A program made the translations under genes and the position numbers. This document shows positions 17,168 through 25,180 of a DNA stretch of 64,000 bases, one piece after another (positions within the stretch are counted from its first letter, which is position 1; the number at the start of each line of letters is the position of its first letter). The stretch covers positions 1 to 64,000 of the forward strand of contig NZ_AYTB01000012.1 of NCBI RefSeq assembly GCF_000505545.1, given 5' to 3'. The notes under the pieces are model-generated. The model searched no databases. It saw nothing but the letters and a program-made list of their open reading frames with translations, and was not told the DNA's origin. The stretch is from Kurthia huakuii LAM0618 (GTDB taxonomy: Bacteria > Bacillota > Bacilli > Bacillales_A > Planococcaceae).

Positions 17168-18073
17168 GTGAGCGAACAAAAAATCGTCGGCATCGAAGAA
17201 TTTGAAACTCGTCGTCGGCATGCACGACGCGACGCAGAGCGCACCGCCTTTGAAAGTCATATCCCTGATTCTTATAAGCATGACATTAAAAATTATCGCG
17301 CATATGTCGAACATACCCATCAAGCATTATCGCCAGCGAGCATGTACGATTATTTATATTATTCAATTACTGATGAAAAAGTGAAAAAAACAACGTTCGA
17401 AAAACGTTTAGCAGCCATCAAAAAACTATTGAAAGTAGATTATGGCTATACTTTTTTAAATGATGAAACGTATTTAAAAGAAACTGCATATTTACGAAAC
17501 TTATTTAACGACGAACAATTTGCACGTCAAAAACAAATCAAAGGGAAAAAACCGGTAGATTCGATGCAACTAAAAGAAGCACTTTCGCTCCTTGATGTAC
17601 GTGGGCGCGCTATTTGTCTCGTCAACCTAATTACAGGCAATCGTCCAAACGAGATGGTTGCCTTACAAATTCGGGATTTTGATTTAGCGAGTCATACGGT
17701 CGATGTCTATTTAAAAAAACAAAAGCTCTTTAAAACAAAACGTTTAACCGATGAAGTACTGCAAGCTGTGCGCTTATATATACAAGAATACGACTTAAAA
17801 AGCGATGATTATTTTGTTGGGCAAATGATTGCGAACCAATATGGCAAAAAATATCGTAGCAAGCACGTAACAGAGCGTAGTTATTTAAATGATTTAAATA
17901 AATGGACCGGCTTATCCGGCTACAACTTCCGAAAGACGCTTGTCACAGATATGCATGAAAAAGGAGCCGATCTCGCAACGATTGCCGAGCAAACAGGTCA
18001 CCGTTCACTTGATACGATTTCAAAGCATTATTTATCCGTATCCGATAAAACGATTGATAAATTTTTACCTTAA
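17168..18073 (+). CDS. Orphan tyrosine recombinase
   Basis: About 301 residues. An N-terminal SAM-like core-binding region (to about residue 125) precedes the catalytic domain. The first Arg lies in LITGNRPNEMVAL, the second in NFRKTLVTDM (where HxxR is normal; here N-F-R), the third-box His in TGHRSLDTISKHY, and the Tyr nucleophile follows as HYLSVSDK. Phage-type integrases and XerS-like resolvases share this fold. No phage genes, tRNA target or visible attachment sites flank it, so it may be a decayed-element remnant or a chromosomal recombinase. I start at GTG 17168, with AAGGATGA six bases upstream. Confidence 0.85.
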   Translation: MSEQKIVGIEEFETRRRHARRDAERTAFESHIPDSYKHDIKNYRAYVEHTHQALSPASMYDYLYYSITDEKVKKTTFEKRLAAIKKLLKVDYGYTFLNDETYLKETAYLRNLFNDEQFARQKQIKGKKPVDSMQLKEALSLLDVRGRAICLVNLITGNRPNEMVALQIRDFDLASHTVDVYLKKQKLFKTKRLTDEVLQAVRLYIQEYDLKSDDYFVGQMIANQYGKKYRSKHVTERSYLNDLNKWTGLSGYNFRKTLVTDMHEKGADLATIAEQTGHRSLDTISKHYLSVSDKTIDKFLP

Positions 18074-18111
18074 AAAAAGGAGAAGTCGATTTATTGCGAC
18101 TTCTCCTTTTT
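18074..18111. terminator. Bidirectional terminator
   Basis: AAAAAGGAGAAGTCG and CGACTTCTCCTTTTT form a perfect 15-bp stem between the recombinase gene and the convergent OsmC gene. Confidence 0.92.
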
Positions 18112-18119
18112 ATGATATT

Positions 18120-18488
18120 TTATGCTTTTGTGAATGCCACCGTTGCCTCATTTTTCAGCGTATTTCCGATAATACAGCCGCGTTCAACTGTAATTAAGAA
18201 TTTGTCTTCATCATATTCGGATGGGAATGATGGGTACGTTAGTTTTAAATCAAAATGTGTAAAACGTTTTACACCTGACTCTGATAACGTGCCTTCTACC
18301 TCTGCCGCTAAATCACTTTCATTGTAAGCAATGCCATCACGTTCTAATACTTCGCGCATTGTTTTTACGGCGCAAGATGCTAACGTAGCTTCCACTAAAA
18401 TCTTAGGATCCGCTCCGGGAAGTTCATACGTTTTATCTCCTGAATTAATCGTTATAACATCGTTCACTTTTTGAATTTTTGTTACCAA
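18120..18488 (-). CDS. OsmC-family peroxiredoxin-like protein
   Basis: A 122-residue member of the OsmC/Ohr/YhfA group, which reduce organic hydroperoxides through two Cys. They are in VEATLASCAVKTMREVLE and VERGCIIGNTLK, the usual positions. The N-terminal strand pair is short, so it looks like the compact YhfA-type subgroup. The start is a TTG at 18488, with AGGAGGCGATATAA in front. Confidence 0.88.
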   Translation of the reverse strand: MVTKIQKVNDVITINSGDKTYELPGADPKILVEATLASCAVKTMREVLERDGIAYNESDLAAEVEGTLSESGVKRFTHFDLKLTYPSFPSEYDEDKFLITVERGCIIGNTLKNEATVAFTKA

Positions 18489-18618
18489 TTATATCGCCTC
18501 CTGTTATGAATCTTCCCTGCAAATTAAAAAATAAACGTTTAATTCTTGATGTTTTTTGTTAAATATAGTAAATTTTCAACATCAGATATGGTACGCTTGA
18601 ACAAAGGAGTTGGATGCT

Positions 18619-19146
18619 ATGAAAAAAGTGAGTCAATTTACACTCGTGCTAGCCGTTTTGAGTCTAGTACTAGCCCTATTTTTATTTATCAACCCCGTTG
18701 GCACGCTAAAAGTAATTGTCATTACGTGTGCAATTATTGCGCTCGTAAAAGGGTTATCAGACATCTGGATTTATTTCCGCGTTAAAAAGAAAACAGGTAA
18801 CGGACCAACATTTCGTTTAATTACTGGCATTACCATTGCAGCACTCGGTTTATATTTATGTGTGTATCCAACAGGCGGCGTGACCGTTATTGGGATTATT
18901 TTTGCCATTTGGTTCTTAATTGAAGTATGTGGTAACTTAATTGAAATTCAAGCGATGCGCGCCAATAAATCATGGTATTGGGTAGCAATGATTTTCAATT
19001 TATTATGTTTAGTTGTTGCCTTATTGCTACTAGTTCGTCCGAGCTATGCGGCGATTAGCTTAACATTAATGCTCGCATTTTATTTCTTATTCCAAAGTAT
19101 CGCGTTATTTGTCGGGTACTTCGGCTTAAAAAAATTATCACGTTAA
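18619..19146 (+). CDS. HdeD/DUF308 family membrane protein
   Basis: A 175-residue protein with six short transmembrane helices in two similar halves, as in HdeD (acid-resistance membrane protein) and DUF308 members. Half 1 includes LALFLFINPVGTLKVIVI and half 2 GLYLCVYPTGGVTVIGIIF, matching the repeated F-x-NP-x-G pattern. The biochemical role in Firmicutes is unknown. ATG 18619 follows AAAGGAG. Confidence 0.85.
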   Translation: MKKVSQFTLVLAVLSLVLALFLFINPVGTLKVIVITCAIIALVKGLSDIWIYFRVKKKTGNGPTFRLITGITIAALGLYLCVYPTGGVTVIGIIFAIWFLIEVCGNLIEIQAMRANKSWYWVAMIFNLLCLVVALLLLVRPSYAAISLTLMLAFYFLFQSIALFVGYFGLKKLSR

Positions 19147-19156
19147 CGAATGAAGA

Positions 19157-19190
19157 ACGAGGACATCCATCTATGTGGGCGTCCTCTTTT
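19157..19190 (+). terminator. Terminator of the HdeD gene
   Basis: GAGGAC and GTCCTC pair, followed by TTTTC. It lies just before the VOC gene. Confidence 0.6.
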
Positions 19191-19211
19191 CATACAACTA
19201 GGAGGGGTTCG

Positions 19212-19862
19212 ATGGAGATTCATGAAGTCATTTGTCAAATCGCCAATGTAGAAGAGACAGCTTCGTTTTACGGCGCGATGGGCTTTTCTGTTACACAGCA
19301 AGCAGCAAGCGCGACAGTGATCGTTGGTACGAGCAAACTCACATTTATCAAAGGAGCGGATTCTTACACCTATCACATGGCGTTTAATGTTCCACGTAAT
19401 GCTTTTTATGATGCTAAAAAGTGGCTAGAGCAACATACGGAACTCGTTGTCGAAAATGGACAAGATGAAATTCATTTTGAAGCGATTGATGCACATTCTG
19501 TTTATTTTTACGACCCTGCTGGAAATATTATGGAATTGATTGCGCGGCGTAATGAAGTGTCTGATGCCGCATATGAAGTGTTTTCCGCTCAAACCATCTT
19601 AAATATCGGCGAAATCGGCTTTGTCATGCCGCATATTGAACAAGCACTTGCAGTCATGAATGCTTATGAAATACCGACTCGTCTAGGGTCCTTGCCTTCA
19701 ACGACATCGATTACGTTTTTTGGTGCTGAAGCTTGTTATATTATTACCTCTCCTGCTGGGCGTAAATGGTTGTTTTCATCGCTTGTAGCCACACCTGCAC
19801 CGATTACGATTCATACGTCTTATGGTACGATTAGCTATCCGACAAATGTTATTAAAAACTAG
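19212..19862 (+). CDS. Two-domain VOC (glyoxalase/bleomycin-resistance-like) protein
   Basis: A 216-residue protein. The first VOC module (about 1-112) begins EIHEVICQIANVEETASFYGAMGFSV and ends SVYFYDPAGNIMELIAR, with the typical DPxGNxxEL metal-ligand Glu; the second (about 125-215) repeats the pattern (NIGEIGFVMPHIEQALAVMN) but lacks a clear metal-binding end. VOC proteins range from glyoxalases and dioxygenases to antibiotic-binding proteins; the substrate is unknown. ATG 19212 has AGGAGGGGTTCG directly before it. Confidence 0.82.
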   Translation: MEIHEVICQIANVEETASFYGAMGFSVTQQAASATVIVGTSKLTFIKGADSYTYHMAFNVPRNAFYDAKKWLEQHTELVVENGQDEIHFEAIDAHSVYFYDPAGNIMELIARRNEVSDAAYEVFSAQTILNIGEIGFVMPHIEQALAVMNAYEIPTRLGSLPSTTSITFFGAEACYIITSPAGRKWLFSSLVATPAPITIHTSYGTISYPTNVIKN

Positions 19863-19928
19863 CGAGAAGCATTCCGTTAACTGCTATCTTGCGGGAAAAG
19901 TTCCAAATTCCAGAAAAATAATGTAGCC

Positions 19929-19963
19929 AGAGAAATCACCTTGTTACGTGATTTCTCTTTTTG
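19929..19963 (+). terminator. Terminator of the VOC gene
   Basis: AGAGAAATCAC and GTGATTTCTCT pair, followed by TTTTG. The rest of the 226-base gap to the next gene is AT-rich and probably holds its promoter. Confidence 0.85.
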
Positions 19964-20088
19964 CATTCATAGCTCTTTATATTCACAACTTTATTACTAT
20001 TAATTTACAAAAAAACGAATGAATTTTACAAAAAAATCCTTTATATTAAAAATAGGAAATTTCAATACATTTAAAGGAGGCGTTACAA

Positions 20089-21129
20089 ATGAGAGAAAAG
20101 GTCATTTTTTTCGAAGTACAAGGTGGTAGTGATAAGGGTGCAGATGGGTATCGACCGGATACATTGCCAATGGTAGAAGCATTAAAAATTCGTGGTTATG
20201 ATGCGGAGGTAATTTTCTTTGATAGTGCGCGTAAAGAACAAATTTTTAATTATGTGAGCGAACATGCTCTAGCGTACGTATCGCGTATTAACCCAGGAAA
20301 TTTAAAAGATGAAGCACTGTATTTTGATATGTTGCGTGAACTTTGCGCAACTGGTGTGATGGGAATGCCACATCCAGATGCGATGATCAAATACGGTGCG
20401 AAAGATGCGCTCGTACACTTAACAGACACACCATTCGTCGCGAATGACACGTATGCGTATTATACGATTGCACAATTTAAAGAGCAGTTCCCGCAGTCAT
20501 TAGCAACCGGTGAGCGTGTATTAAAGCAAAATCGTGGTTCTACAGGTGAAGGTATTTGGCGCGTTGCCATTGAACAACCAACTACCACTACGCCGCTTCC
20601 ACTTACGACACGCATTAAATGTACTGAAGCAAAAGACAATCATGTCGAATATTTTGATATTGGCGATTTCATGACATTTTGTGAGCAATACATCGTTGGC
20701 GACAACGGTATGCTTGTCGATATGCCCTTTTTATCACGTATCGCTGAAGGGGAAGTTCGTTTATTAATGCTTGGCGATCGCCCGATTAATGTCGTGCATA
20801 AAAAACCAGCAACTCATGCAGATGCCTTTAGCGCAACGCTATTCTCTGGTGCACACTATCGTTATGATTCACCCGATGATTGGCGTGATTTAATCGATAC
20901 TTTCCTCGATGCACTGCCGGGGATTATGGCGCGTTTAGGCAATTACGATCTACCGCTCATTTGGACGGCCGACTTTATTTTAGATACCGATGACTTCGGT
21001 AATGATACTTATATGCTTGGGGAAATTAACTGTTCATGTGTTGGTTTTACATCTCAATTAGAGCTAGCGAGTGATGTTGCCGAAACTATTATTCATATGT
21101 TGACAAAAGATGTGGAGATTATTGCGTAA
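20089..21129 (+). CDS. Cj0069-family ATP-grasp-like protein
   Basis: A 346-residue protein, similar to the Cj0069 family as I recall it. The start KVIFFEVQGGSDKGADGYRPDT is the family block; RVLKQNRGSTGEGIWRV and the acidic end LGEINCSCVGFTSQLELA resemble the ATP- and Mg-binding parts of the ATP-grasp fold used by glutathione synthetase-like ligases. The substrate is unknown. The start has a very strong ribosome binding site, AAAGGAGGCGTTACAA. No partner gene is adjacent. Confidence 0.72.
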   Translation: MREKVIFFEVQGGSDKGADGYRPDTLPMVEALKIRGYDAEVIFFDSARKEQIFNYVSEHALAYVSRINPGNLKDEALYFDMLRELCATGVMGMPHPDAMIKYGAKDALVHLTDTPFVANDTYAYYTIAQFKEQFPQSLATGERVLKQNRGSTGEGIWRVAIEQPTTTTPLPLTTRIKCTEAKDNHVEYFDIGDFMTFCEQYIVGDNGMLVDMPFLSRIAEGEVRLLMLGDRPINVVHKKPATHADAFSATLFSGAHYRYDSPDDWRDLIDTFLDALPGIMARLGNYDLPLIWTADFILDTDDFGNDTYMLGEINCSCVGFTSQLELASDVAETIIHMLTKDVEIIA

Positions 21130-21139
21130 CTTCTGCAAA

Positions 21140-21191
21140 CACGTCCTTAACTTTCGACAAAATTGGTCGTTATAGTACTTAGAAGGACGTG
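21140..21191 (+). promoter_or_regulatory. Inverted repeat that would mask the ribosome binding site of the 21.2 kb gene
   Basis: CACGTCCTT (21140-21148) and AAGGACGTG (21183-21191) are a perfect 9-bp inverted repeat. The second arm contains the ribosome binding site AAGGA of the gene starting at 21197. A possible TATAGT -10 lies inside the loop at 21171; if transcription starts there the repeat would act as DNA rather than RNA. Confidence 0.5.
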
Positions 21192-21196
21192 AAATA

Positions 21197-21931
21197 ATGA
21201 AACGACAACTCCATATTTTAACAGCACTCGCATTGGCAAGTTCTCTAACATTAGCGACGTTGCCAGCGGATGCCGCAAGCTATAAAACAAAAAATGGCAA
21301 ACTCGTTCATACAAAAACGAGCAAAACGGTAAAAGGGTATGTCACTTACAACAAAAAGCTTTATAAAAATGGCAAGCTGTATAGCGGTATTCACAATGAT
21401 AAACTTTATAAAAATGGCAAACTCGATACAAAAAATTATTATGTGACCGGCAATACATTGTATCGAAATGGCCGTGTTGTGTACTCTCTTGTGTTATACA
21501 AAGGTGTTTTGTATAACAGTTCGATGCGCGCAGTTGGCAAAATCATTTACAAAGATAAACTTTATGTAAACGGGAAAATTAAGGATGGCATCGTATTAGC
21601 ACCAAACAAGCAATTATATGAAGATGGTGTATTAAAAAAAGGATTTGCGATTTATAAAAATCGACTGTATTTTGATGGGCTCCTTTATGGCGATACCGTT
21701 GTTTTTAATAGTCAACTGTTCATTGAAGGAGATTTAGCTGAAGATTATATCGTTTATGACGACAAATTATTTTTAGATGGTAAATTAGCTCCTGGTTATG
21801 TACTTTATAATCCAACGGGTGATCCAGAAAATTTCGAGGCTGAAACGCTATATTATAAAGGTTTTGTTGTCAAAGGTGAATTTATTTATGAAGGTATGAC
21901 CTATATGGATGGCAAAATTGTATTGCCTTAA
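21197..21931 (+). CDS. Secreted repeat protein (LYxNGKL repeats)
   Basis: A 244-residue protein. Residues 1-27 form a signal peptide (MKRQLHILTALALASSLTLATLPADA). The rest is a series of about ten ~18-20-residue repeats built on the pattern Y-K-(N/D)-K-L-Y-x-(N/D)-G-K-L: KKLYKNGKLYSG, DKLYKNGKLDTK, NTLYRNGRVV, DKLYVNGKIKDG, KQLYEDGVLKKG, NRLYFDGLLYG, QLFIEGDLAE, DKLFLDGKLAPG. The aromatic/Gly rhythm recalls choline-binding and YadA-like beta-solenoid repeats, but I cannot assign a family. It is probably surface-bound or released. Confidence 0.8.
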   Translation: MKRQLHILTALALASSLTLATLPADAASYKTKNGKLVHTKTSKTVKGYVTYNKKLYKNGKLYSGIHNDKLYKNGKLDTKNYYVTGNTLYRNGRVVYSLVLYKGVLYNSSMRAVGKIIYKDKLYVNGKIKDGIVLAPNKQLYEDGVLKKGFAIYKNRLYFDGLLYGDTVVFNSQLFIEGDLAEDYIVYDDKLFLDGKLAPGYVLYNPTGDPENFEAETLYYKGFVVKGEFIYEGMTYMDGKIVLP

Positions 21932-21937
21932 AAAAAG

Positions 21938-22052
21938 AGGCTTTGACAAAACATGTCCTGTTCCTTTTTTAGCGTTCGCCACAAAAAAACCGGAACCGCG
22001 CCACCGCGCGATTCCGGTTTTCCTTATGCTCATCTGATGTCCTAGCCTCTTG
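21938..22052. repeat. Dispersed palindromic repeat, copy B
   Basis: It begins GAGGCTTTGACA, contains the hairpin AAAAAACCGGAACCGCGC / GCGCGATTCCGGTTTT, and ends TGTCCTAGCCTCTTG. It sits between the secreted repeat protein gene and the convergent TM2 gene. Confidence 0.85.
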
Positions 22053-22056
22053 CTGT

Positions 22057-22392
22057 TTATTTGTGAATGCGGCGTTCCGCTTCTTCTTCGTAATATTCAC
22101 GTTGTACAATATTTGCTTGTTCCACTAGTTTTGGCAAACGGAAAAGGTCCACAATCCACCAAATAATTGCAATAGCTAGTGCAACAAAACCGATATCGGT
22201 TAAAAAGGCAAATAGGAATGCTAATGTTAGCGTTAAAATAGCTAAGCCGCTTCCCATATGATTTAAATAAAATTTATGCACGCCAAAAAGACCGAAAATC
22301 CAACGTTTACGTGCTGTCTTTAAATTACGATAGCCGTCTTCTTTTAATTTCTCTTCAACGTATGCTGCACGTTTTTCTTCCACTGTGCTCAT
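22057..22392 (-). CDS. TM2-domain membrane protein
   Basis: A 111-residue protein. The TM2 signature is present: FGLFGVHKFYLNHMGSGLAI forms the turn, and WWIVDLFRLPKLVEQAN ends the second helix. A charged N-terminal helix (residues 5-28) and a Glu-rich tail flank it. Its role is unknown. ATG 22392 follows TAGGAGGGTTTTAC. Confidence 0.88.
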   Translation of the reverse strand: MSTVEEKRAAYVEEKLKEDGYRNLKTARKRWIFGLFGVHKFYLNHMGSGLAILTLTLAFLFAFLTDIGFVALAIAIIWWIVDLFRLPKLVEQANIVQREYYEEEAERRIHK

Positions 22393-22671
22393 GTAAAACC
22401 CTCCTACTAACTTCGTTCATTTTATACTCTTTGTCTATTATAAAAGAAAAAAGCTTTAAGAATCGTTAAAAATAAAAGTTTCTTTTACATTTTTATGTAC
22501 TAGACAAAAAAACATCGCGTGGAGCACATAAAATATCCATAATTTCGATATTTTATTTTTTTATAGACTGGCGAGTAACATTTTTTTGTTTTACAGTATT
22601 TTTTTGTTGCGTATTTTGTCGAATGATGTCATAATATGATTCGCGTGATTCATTTTAAGGAGGTCGATTTC

Positions 22672-23097
22672 ATGCGAATTATTATTTTCGAGCAAGACTA
22701 TAGCGATATTAATACGGTTCACAATTCAATCTACCAATTAGCAAAATTAAAAGAATATACAATTTATCAAGTTTTAACAACACGCAAACCACAATCGATC
22801 TTAAATTATTTAGATGCTTATCAAGCAGATAGTTTCTTTATTTCTATTCGACACGATCAACCAGAAACATTTGCGTTAGCGCGTCAAATTCGCAATCTTG
22901 ATTATTCAGCGCAAATTGTCTTAATTACCGATAAACAAACGCCTGAAGTTCAAACATTAGCACAGCAACTTCATGTGACACAACTTATTGAAAAAAGAAC
23001 AAAAGCAACGTTAGAACGTCATGTCGAAGAAACATTTAGCTTGCATTATCACCAATACCATAACGATTTTATGCTTCTTAAAAAATCGATTTCATAA
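22672..23097 (+). CDS. Stand-alone AgrA/LytTR-type pseudo-receiver
   Basis: A 141-residue protein like the receiver half of AgrA-type response regulators. The acidic pocket is partly kept (MRIIIFEQDYSD: Glu7, Asp9), the Thr/Ser switch position is Thr86 in VLITDK, and the conserved Lys is Lys108 in LIEKRT. The phosphoacceptor site, normally Y-F-L-D, reads FFIS with Ser58. No LytTR DNA-binding domain follows; the frame ends in a helix at residue 141. It cannot be phosphorylated in the usual way and may bind a partner regulator. ATG 22672 has AAGGAGG upstream. It is monocistronic with a 280-base leader that I cannot interpret. Confidence 0.72.
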   Translation: MRIIIFEQDYSDINTVHNSIYQLAKLKEYTIYQVLTTRKPQSILNYLDAYQADSFFISIRHDQPETFALARQIRNLDYSAQIVLITDKQTPEVQTLAQQLHVTQLIEKRTKATLERHVEETFSLHYHQYHNDFMLLKKSIS

Positions 23098-23102
23098 ATA
23101 AT

Positions 23103-23134
23103 CAACTAGGTGCTTCGTTTCCTAGTTTTTTTAA
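23103..23134 (+). terminator. Terminator of the pseudo-receiver gene
   Basis: AACTAGG and CCTAGTT pair, followed by TTTTTT. A second hairpin (CTAGG/CCTAG, 23147-23168) overlaps the end of the leftward gene and can end it on the minus strand. Confidence 0.75.
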
Positions 23135-23161
23135 TGGCACAAAAAAAGACTAGGTTGTCCC

Positions 23162-23806
23162 CTAGCCTCCGAAAAATTTTTCGCGTTCTTCTTCAGTCAT
23201 ATGATTACCCGCTTCTTTCATAATGAGCATCACTAAAATAAACGTAATGACCATAAAGCCAATATTCATGCCTTGCTTCACTAAAATCCCTTTATCGTAC
23301 GCATTCACACCATATTGTGTAATTAAATAGCCTTGGAACATCGCCGATAAAATTTCTTTTATGACAATTGCTAACGTAAATACGACGAACAATAATTTTA
23401 CTTTCTTTGTATGGAAAATGGGTAGCATACGCACGCGACGTTCTGGATCAATCGCAAATAAATCAAGTGCCATATAAAGCATGAGTGGTTTTTTGATGAC
23501 TACGGATACAAAATACACACCTGCGAGTACATATGTATAATATACATTATTCCATAATAAATTCATCGCTGACCCGGAAAATACGGTAATGAGCATCGTG
23601 ATAATTAAATCGGTCAAAATAAATGTTCCGAAAACATTCAACTTCTTTTGTTTGTTGAACATATACAAACCATAAACAATGCCGATTCCTGCCGAAATGA
23701 CCATTGCCATATAATCGGACAAGCCGATTTTATCGCGCATATGCCAAATCACTAATGGGATCGCTACATAAAACACTAAATCCCACAGTGTCGAGTTCTT
23801 TTTCAT
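23162..23806 (-). CDS. VC0807-family membrane protein
   Basis: A 214-residue protein with about six transmembrane helices. The family blocks are the start LWDLVFYVAIPLVIW, GLSDYMAMVISAGIGIVYGLY and a loop with PERRVRMLPIFH-like basic residues, followed by LLFVVFTLAIVIKEI. Known members are of unknown function. It ends in an acidic segment (TEEEREKFFGG). Single gene. Confidence 0.75.
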   Translation of the reverse strand: MKKNSTLWDLVFYVAIPLVIWHMRDKIGLSDYMAMVISAGIGIVYGLYMFNKQKKLNVFGTFILTDLIITMLITVFSGSAMNLLWNNVYYTYVLAGVYFVSVVIKKPLMLYMALDLFAIDPERRVRMLPIFHTKKVKLLFVVFTLAIVIKEILSAMFQGYLITQYGVNAYDKGILVKQGMNIGFMVITFILVMLIMKEAGNHMTEEEREKFFGG

Positions 23807-23979
23807 CTGTATATCGCCCTTCTATTCTATTTTAAGTAATATAATAGCATATCGAGAAAATCTCCGCTTGTTCTACATGAGTTTTACGCAAATTTATGCA
23901 CTTTCTCGAAAACAATAGCATTTTCCTGTGAGTTTTATTATGCTCATAATAGTAATTATAAATAAAAGGGGTCTTATTT

Positions 23980-24381
23980 TTGACAACTCAGATGACTGTT
24001 CAACAAGCGTTTGAACATACAGAACTTTGGAATACCATTGGATTTGAATTTATTAAAGGTGAAAACGGTGAAGCTGAAATTGCACTCGATTTCCGCCCTG
24101 ATTTAACAAATATTGCCGGTACATTACACGGTGGCATGATGATGACGATGCTGGATAATACAATGGGCATTGCTGCCTATACACTCGGCTTTGATGTCGT
24201 CATGACGATTCAAATGGAAACGCGCTTTATTCGTCCTGTACAAGAAGGGCGCTTACGTGCAACGGCGACGACAATTGACCGTACGCGTACAACCGCGATT
24301 TTAGAAGGTCGTATTTACAACGCGAATAACGATTTAATTGCCTTATGTACCTCTACATTTAAAGGTGTTAATCCAAAATAG
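23980..24381 (+). CDS. PaaI-type hotdog thioesterase
   Basis: A 133-residue single-hotdog-fold protein. NIAGTLHGGMMMTMLDNTMGIAAYT holds the HGG motif and the acid-bearing helix that hydrolyse acyl-CoA; QMETRFIRPVQEGRLRATATT forms the central strand. The acyl specificity is unknown. I use the TTG at 23980, which follows AAAAGGGGTCTTATT; ATG 23992 is the alternative. Confidence 0.88.
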   Translation: MTTQMTVQQAFEHTELWNTIGFEFIKGENGEAEIALDFRPDLTNIAGTLHGGMMMTMLDNTMGIAAYTLGFDVVMTIQMETRFIRPVQEGRLRATATTIDRTRTTAILEGRIYNANNDLIALCTSTFKGVNPK

Positions 24382-24385
24382 CAAA

Positions 24386-24560
24386 AAGAAGCTGGGACAA
24401 AAGGGTTTCAGCCAATGAAAAAAGCGAACTAGTATGATGAAACTTCACTCCAAAGATTCAGCATCATTCGCTTTTTGTCGTTATTTATAGTGTAATTGTT
24501 AGAAAATTCTTCGTTTTTTAGAAACCCTATTTTTGTTCTGTCCTAGCGCCTTTTTTACTT
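24386..24560. repeat. Related dispersed repeat with a different interior, copy E
   Basis: Ends GAAGCTGGGACAAAAGGGTTTC and GAAACCCTATTTTTGTTCTGTCCTAGCG pair with each other and carry the same terminal bases as copies A-D. The interior hairpin is different: AAAAAGCGAA and TTCGCTTTTT around a TGATG/CATCA extension. It lies between the thioesterase gene and the nuclease fragment (convergent). Confidence 0.75.
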
Positions 24561-24562
24561 GC

Positions 24563-25180
24563 TTATTTCAATTTCACTTGTGTCACTAATGGATCATGAT
24601 CAGATGCGCGACCTGCTTGTTCTGTAAAGTCTGCATTGACATGAACAATATCAATTTTTGCGCCATTTTTTAAGTTATCTGATACAAAAATATGATCGAG
24701 CACTTGTGAGTTTCCTTGGTAAACATACGTATAACGCTCATTTTTTGGCACTTTATGAATTAAATTGGTCATCCCTGCTCTTTCAAACATTTGTAGCGGT
24801 TCGCTAAATTGGAAATCATTATAATCGCCGACTGAAATGATGTTTGCTTGTGGATTTTTTGCTAATACATCGCCAACGAAGTTACTTACAACTTCAGCAA
24901 TTTGTTGGCGTTGGACTTCACTTGCTAACTTGACAGGCTGTACTTGACCGAATAGTGGGGTATCGCCACCTTTTGAATTCCAATGATTCACAATAACAAT
25001 TAACGCTTTTCCATCGACTGTAAACTCAGCAGCTAATGGCTTGCGGCTATCGTTAAACGCTTCATTCATTGGGTCGATGCGGCCAGGGTTTACCGTCAAG
25101 CCGGTTTTTTTATCATAGCCAACCGCTGTTGTCGCATCTCCAGCTAGAGCGCCCTTTTTTAACGACACGCGCTCCGGATT
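24563..25180 (-). pseudogene. Endonuclease/exonuclease/phosphatase-family nuclease, C-terminal fragment
   Basis: The C-terminal ~205 residues of an extracellular-type EEP nuclease remain. Catalytic motifs are IVNHWNSKGG (with His and Asn), IISVGDYNDFQFSEPL (the GDxND motif) and RASDHDPLVTQVKL (the terminal SDHDP). The frame reads NPERVSLKKG from 25180, then runs into transposon sequence. The catalytic Glu and everything N-terminal are missing, so no activity is expected. Bases 25181 onward belong to the tnpB element, whose far side carries a fragment of a different gene. Confidence 0.88.

Noticed and set aside
17168-18073. Integrative element carrying the recombinase
   Set aside because: Neighbouring genes (aqpZ, osmC) are ordinary and tightly arranged with own terminators; no direct repeats of 12 or more bases were found near the gene.
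22393-22671. Riboswitch in the 280-base leader of the pseudo-receiver gene
   Set aside because: It is AT-rich with no recognisable aptamer core and no attenuator before the ribosome binding site.
24563-25168. Complete 201-residue nuclease
   Set aside because: It begins inside conserved sequence; four more in-frame residues precede the GTG before the element, and the N-terminal catalytic half is missing.
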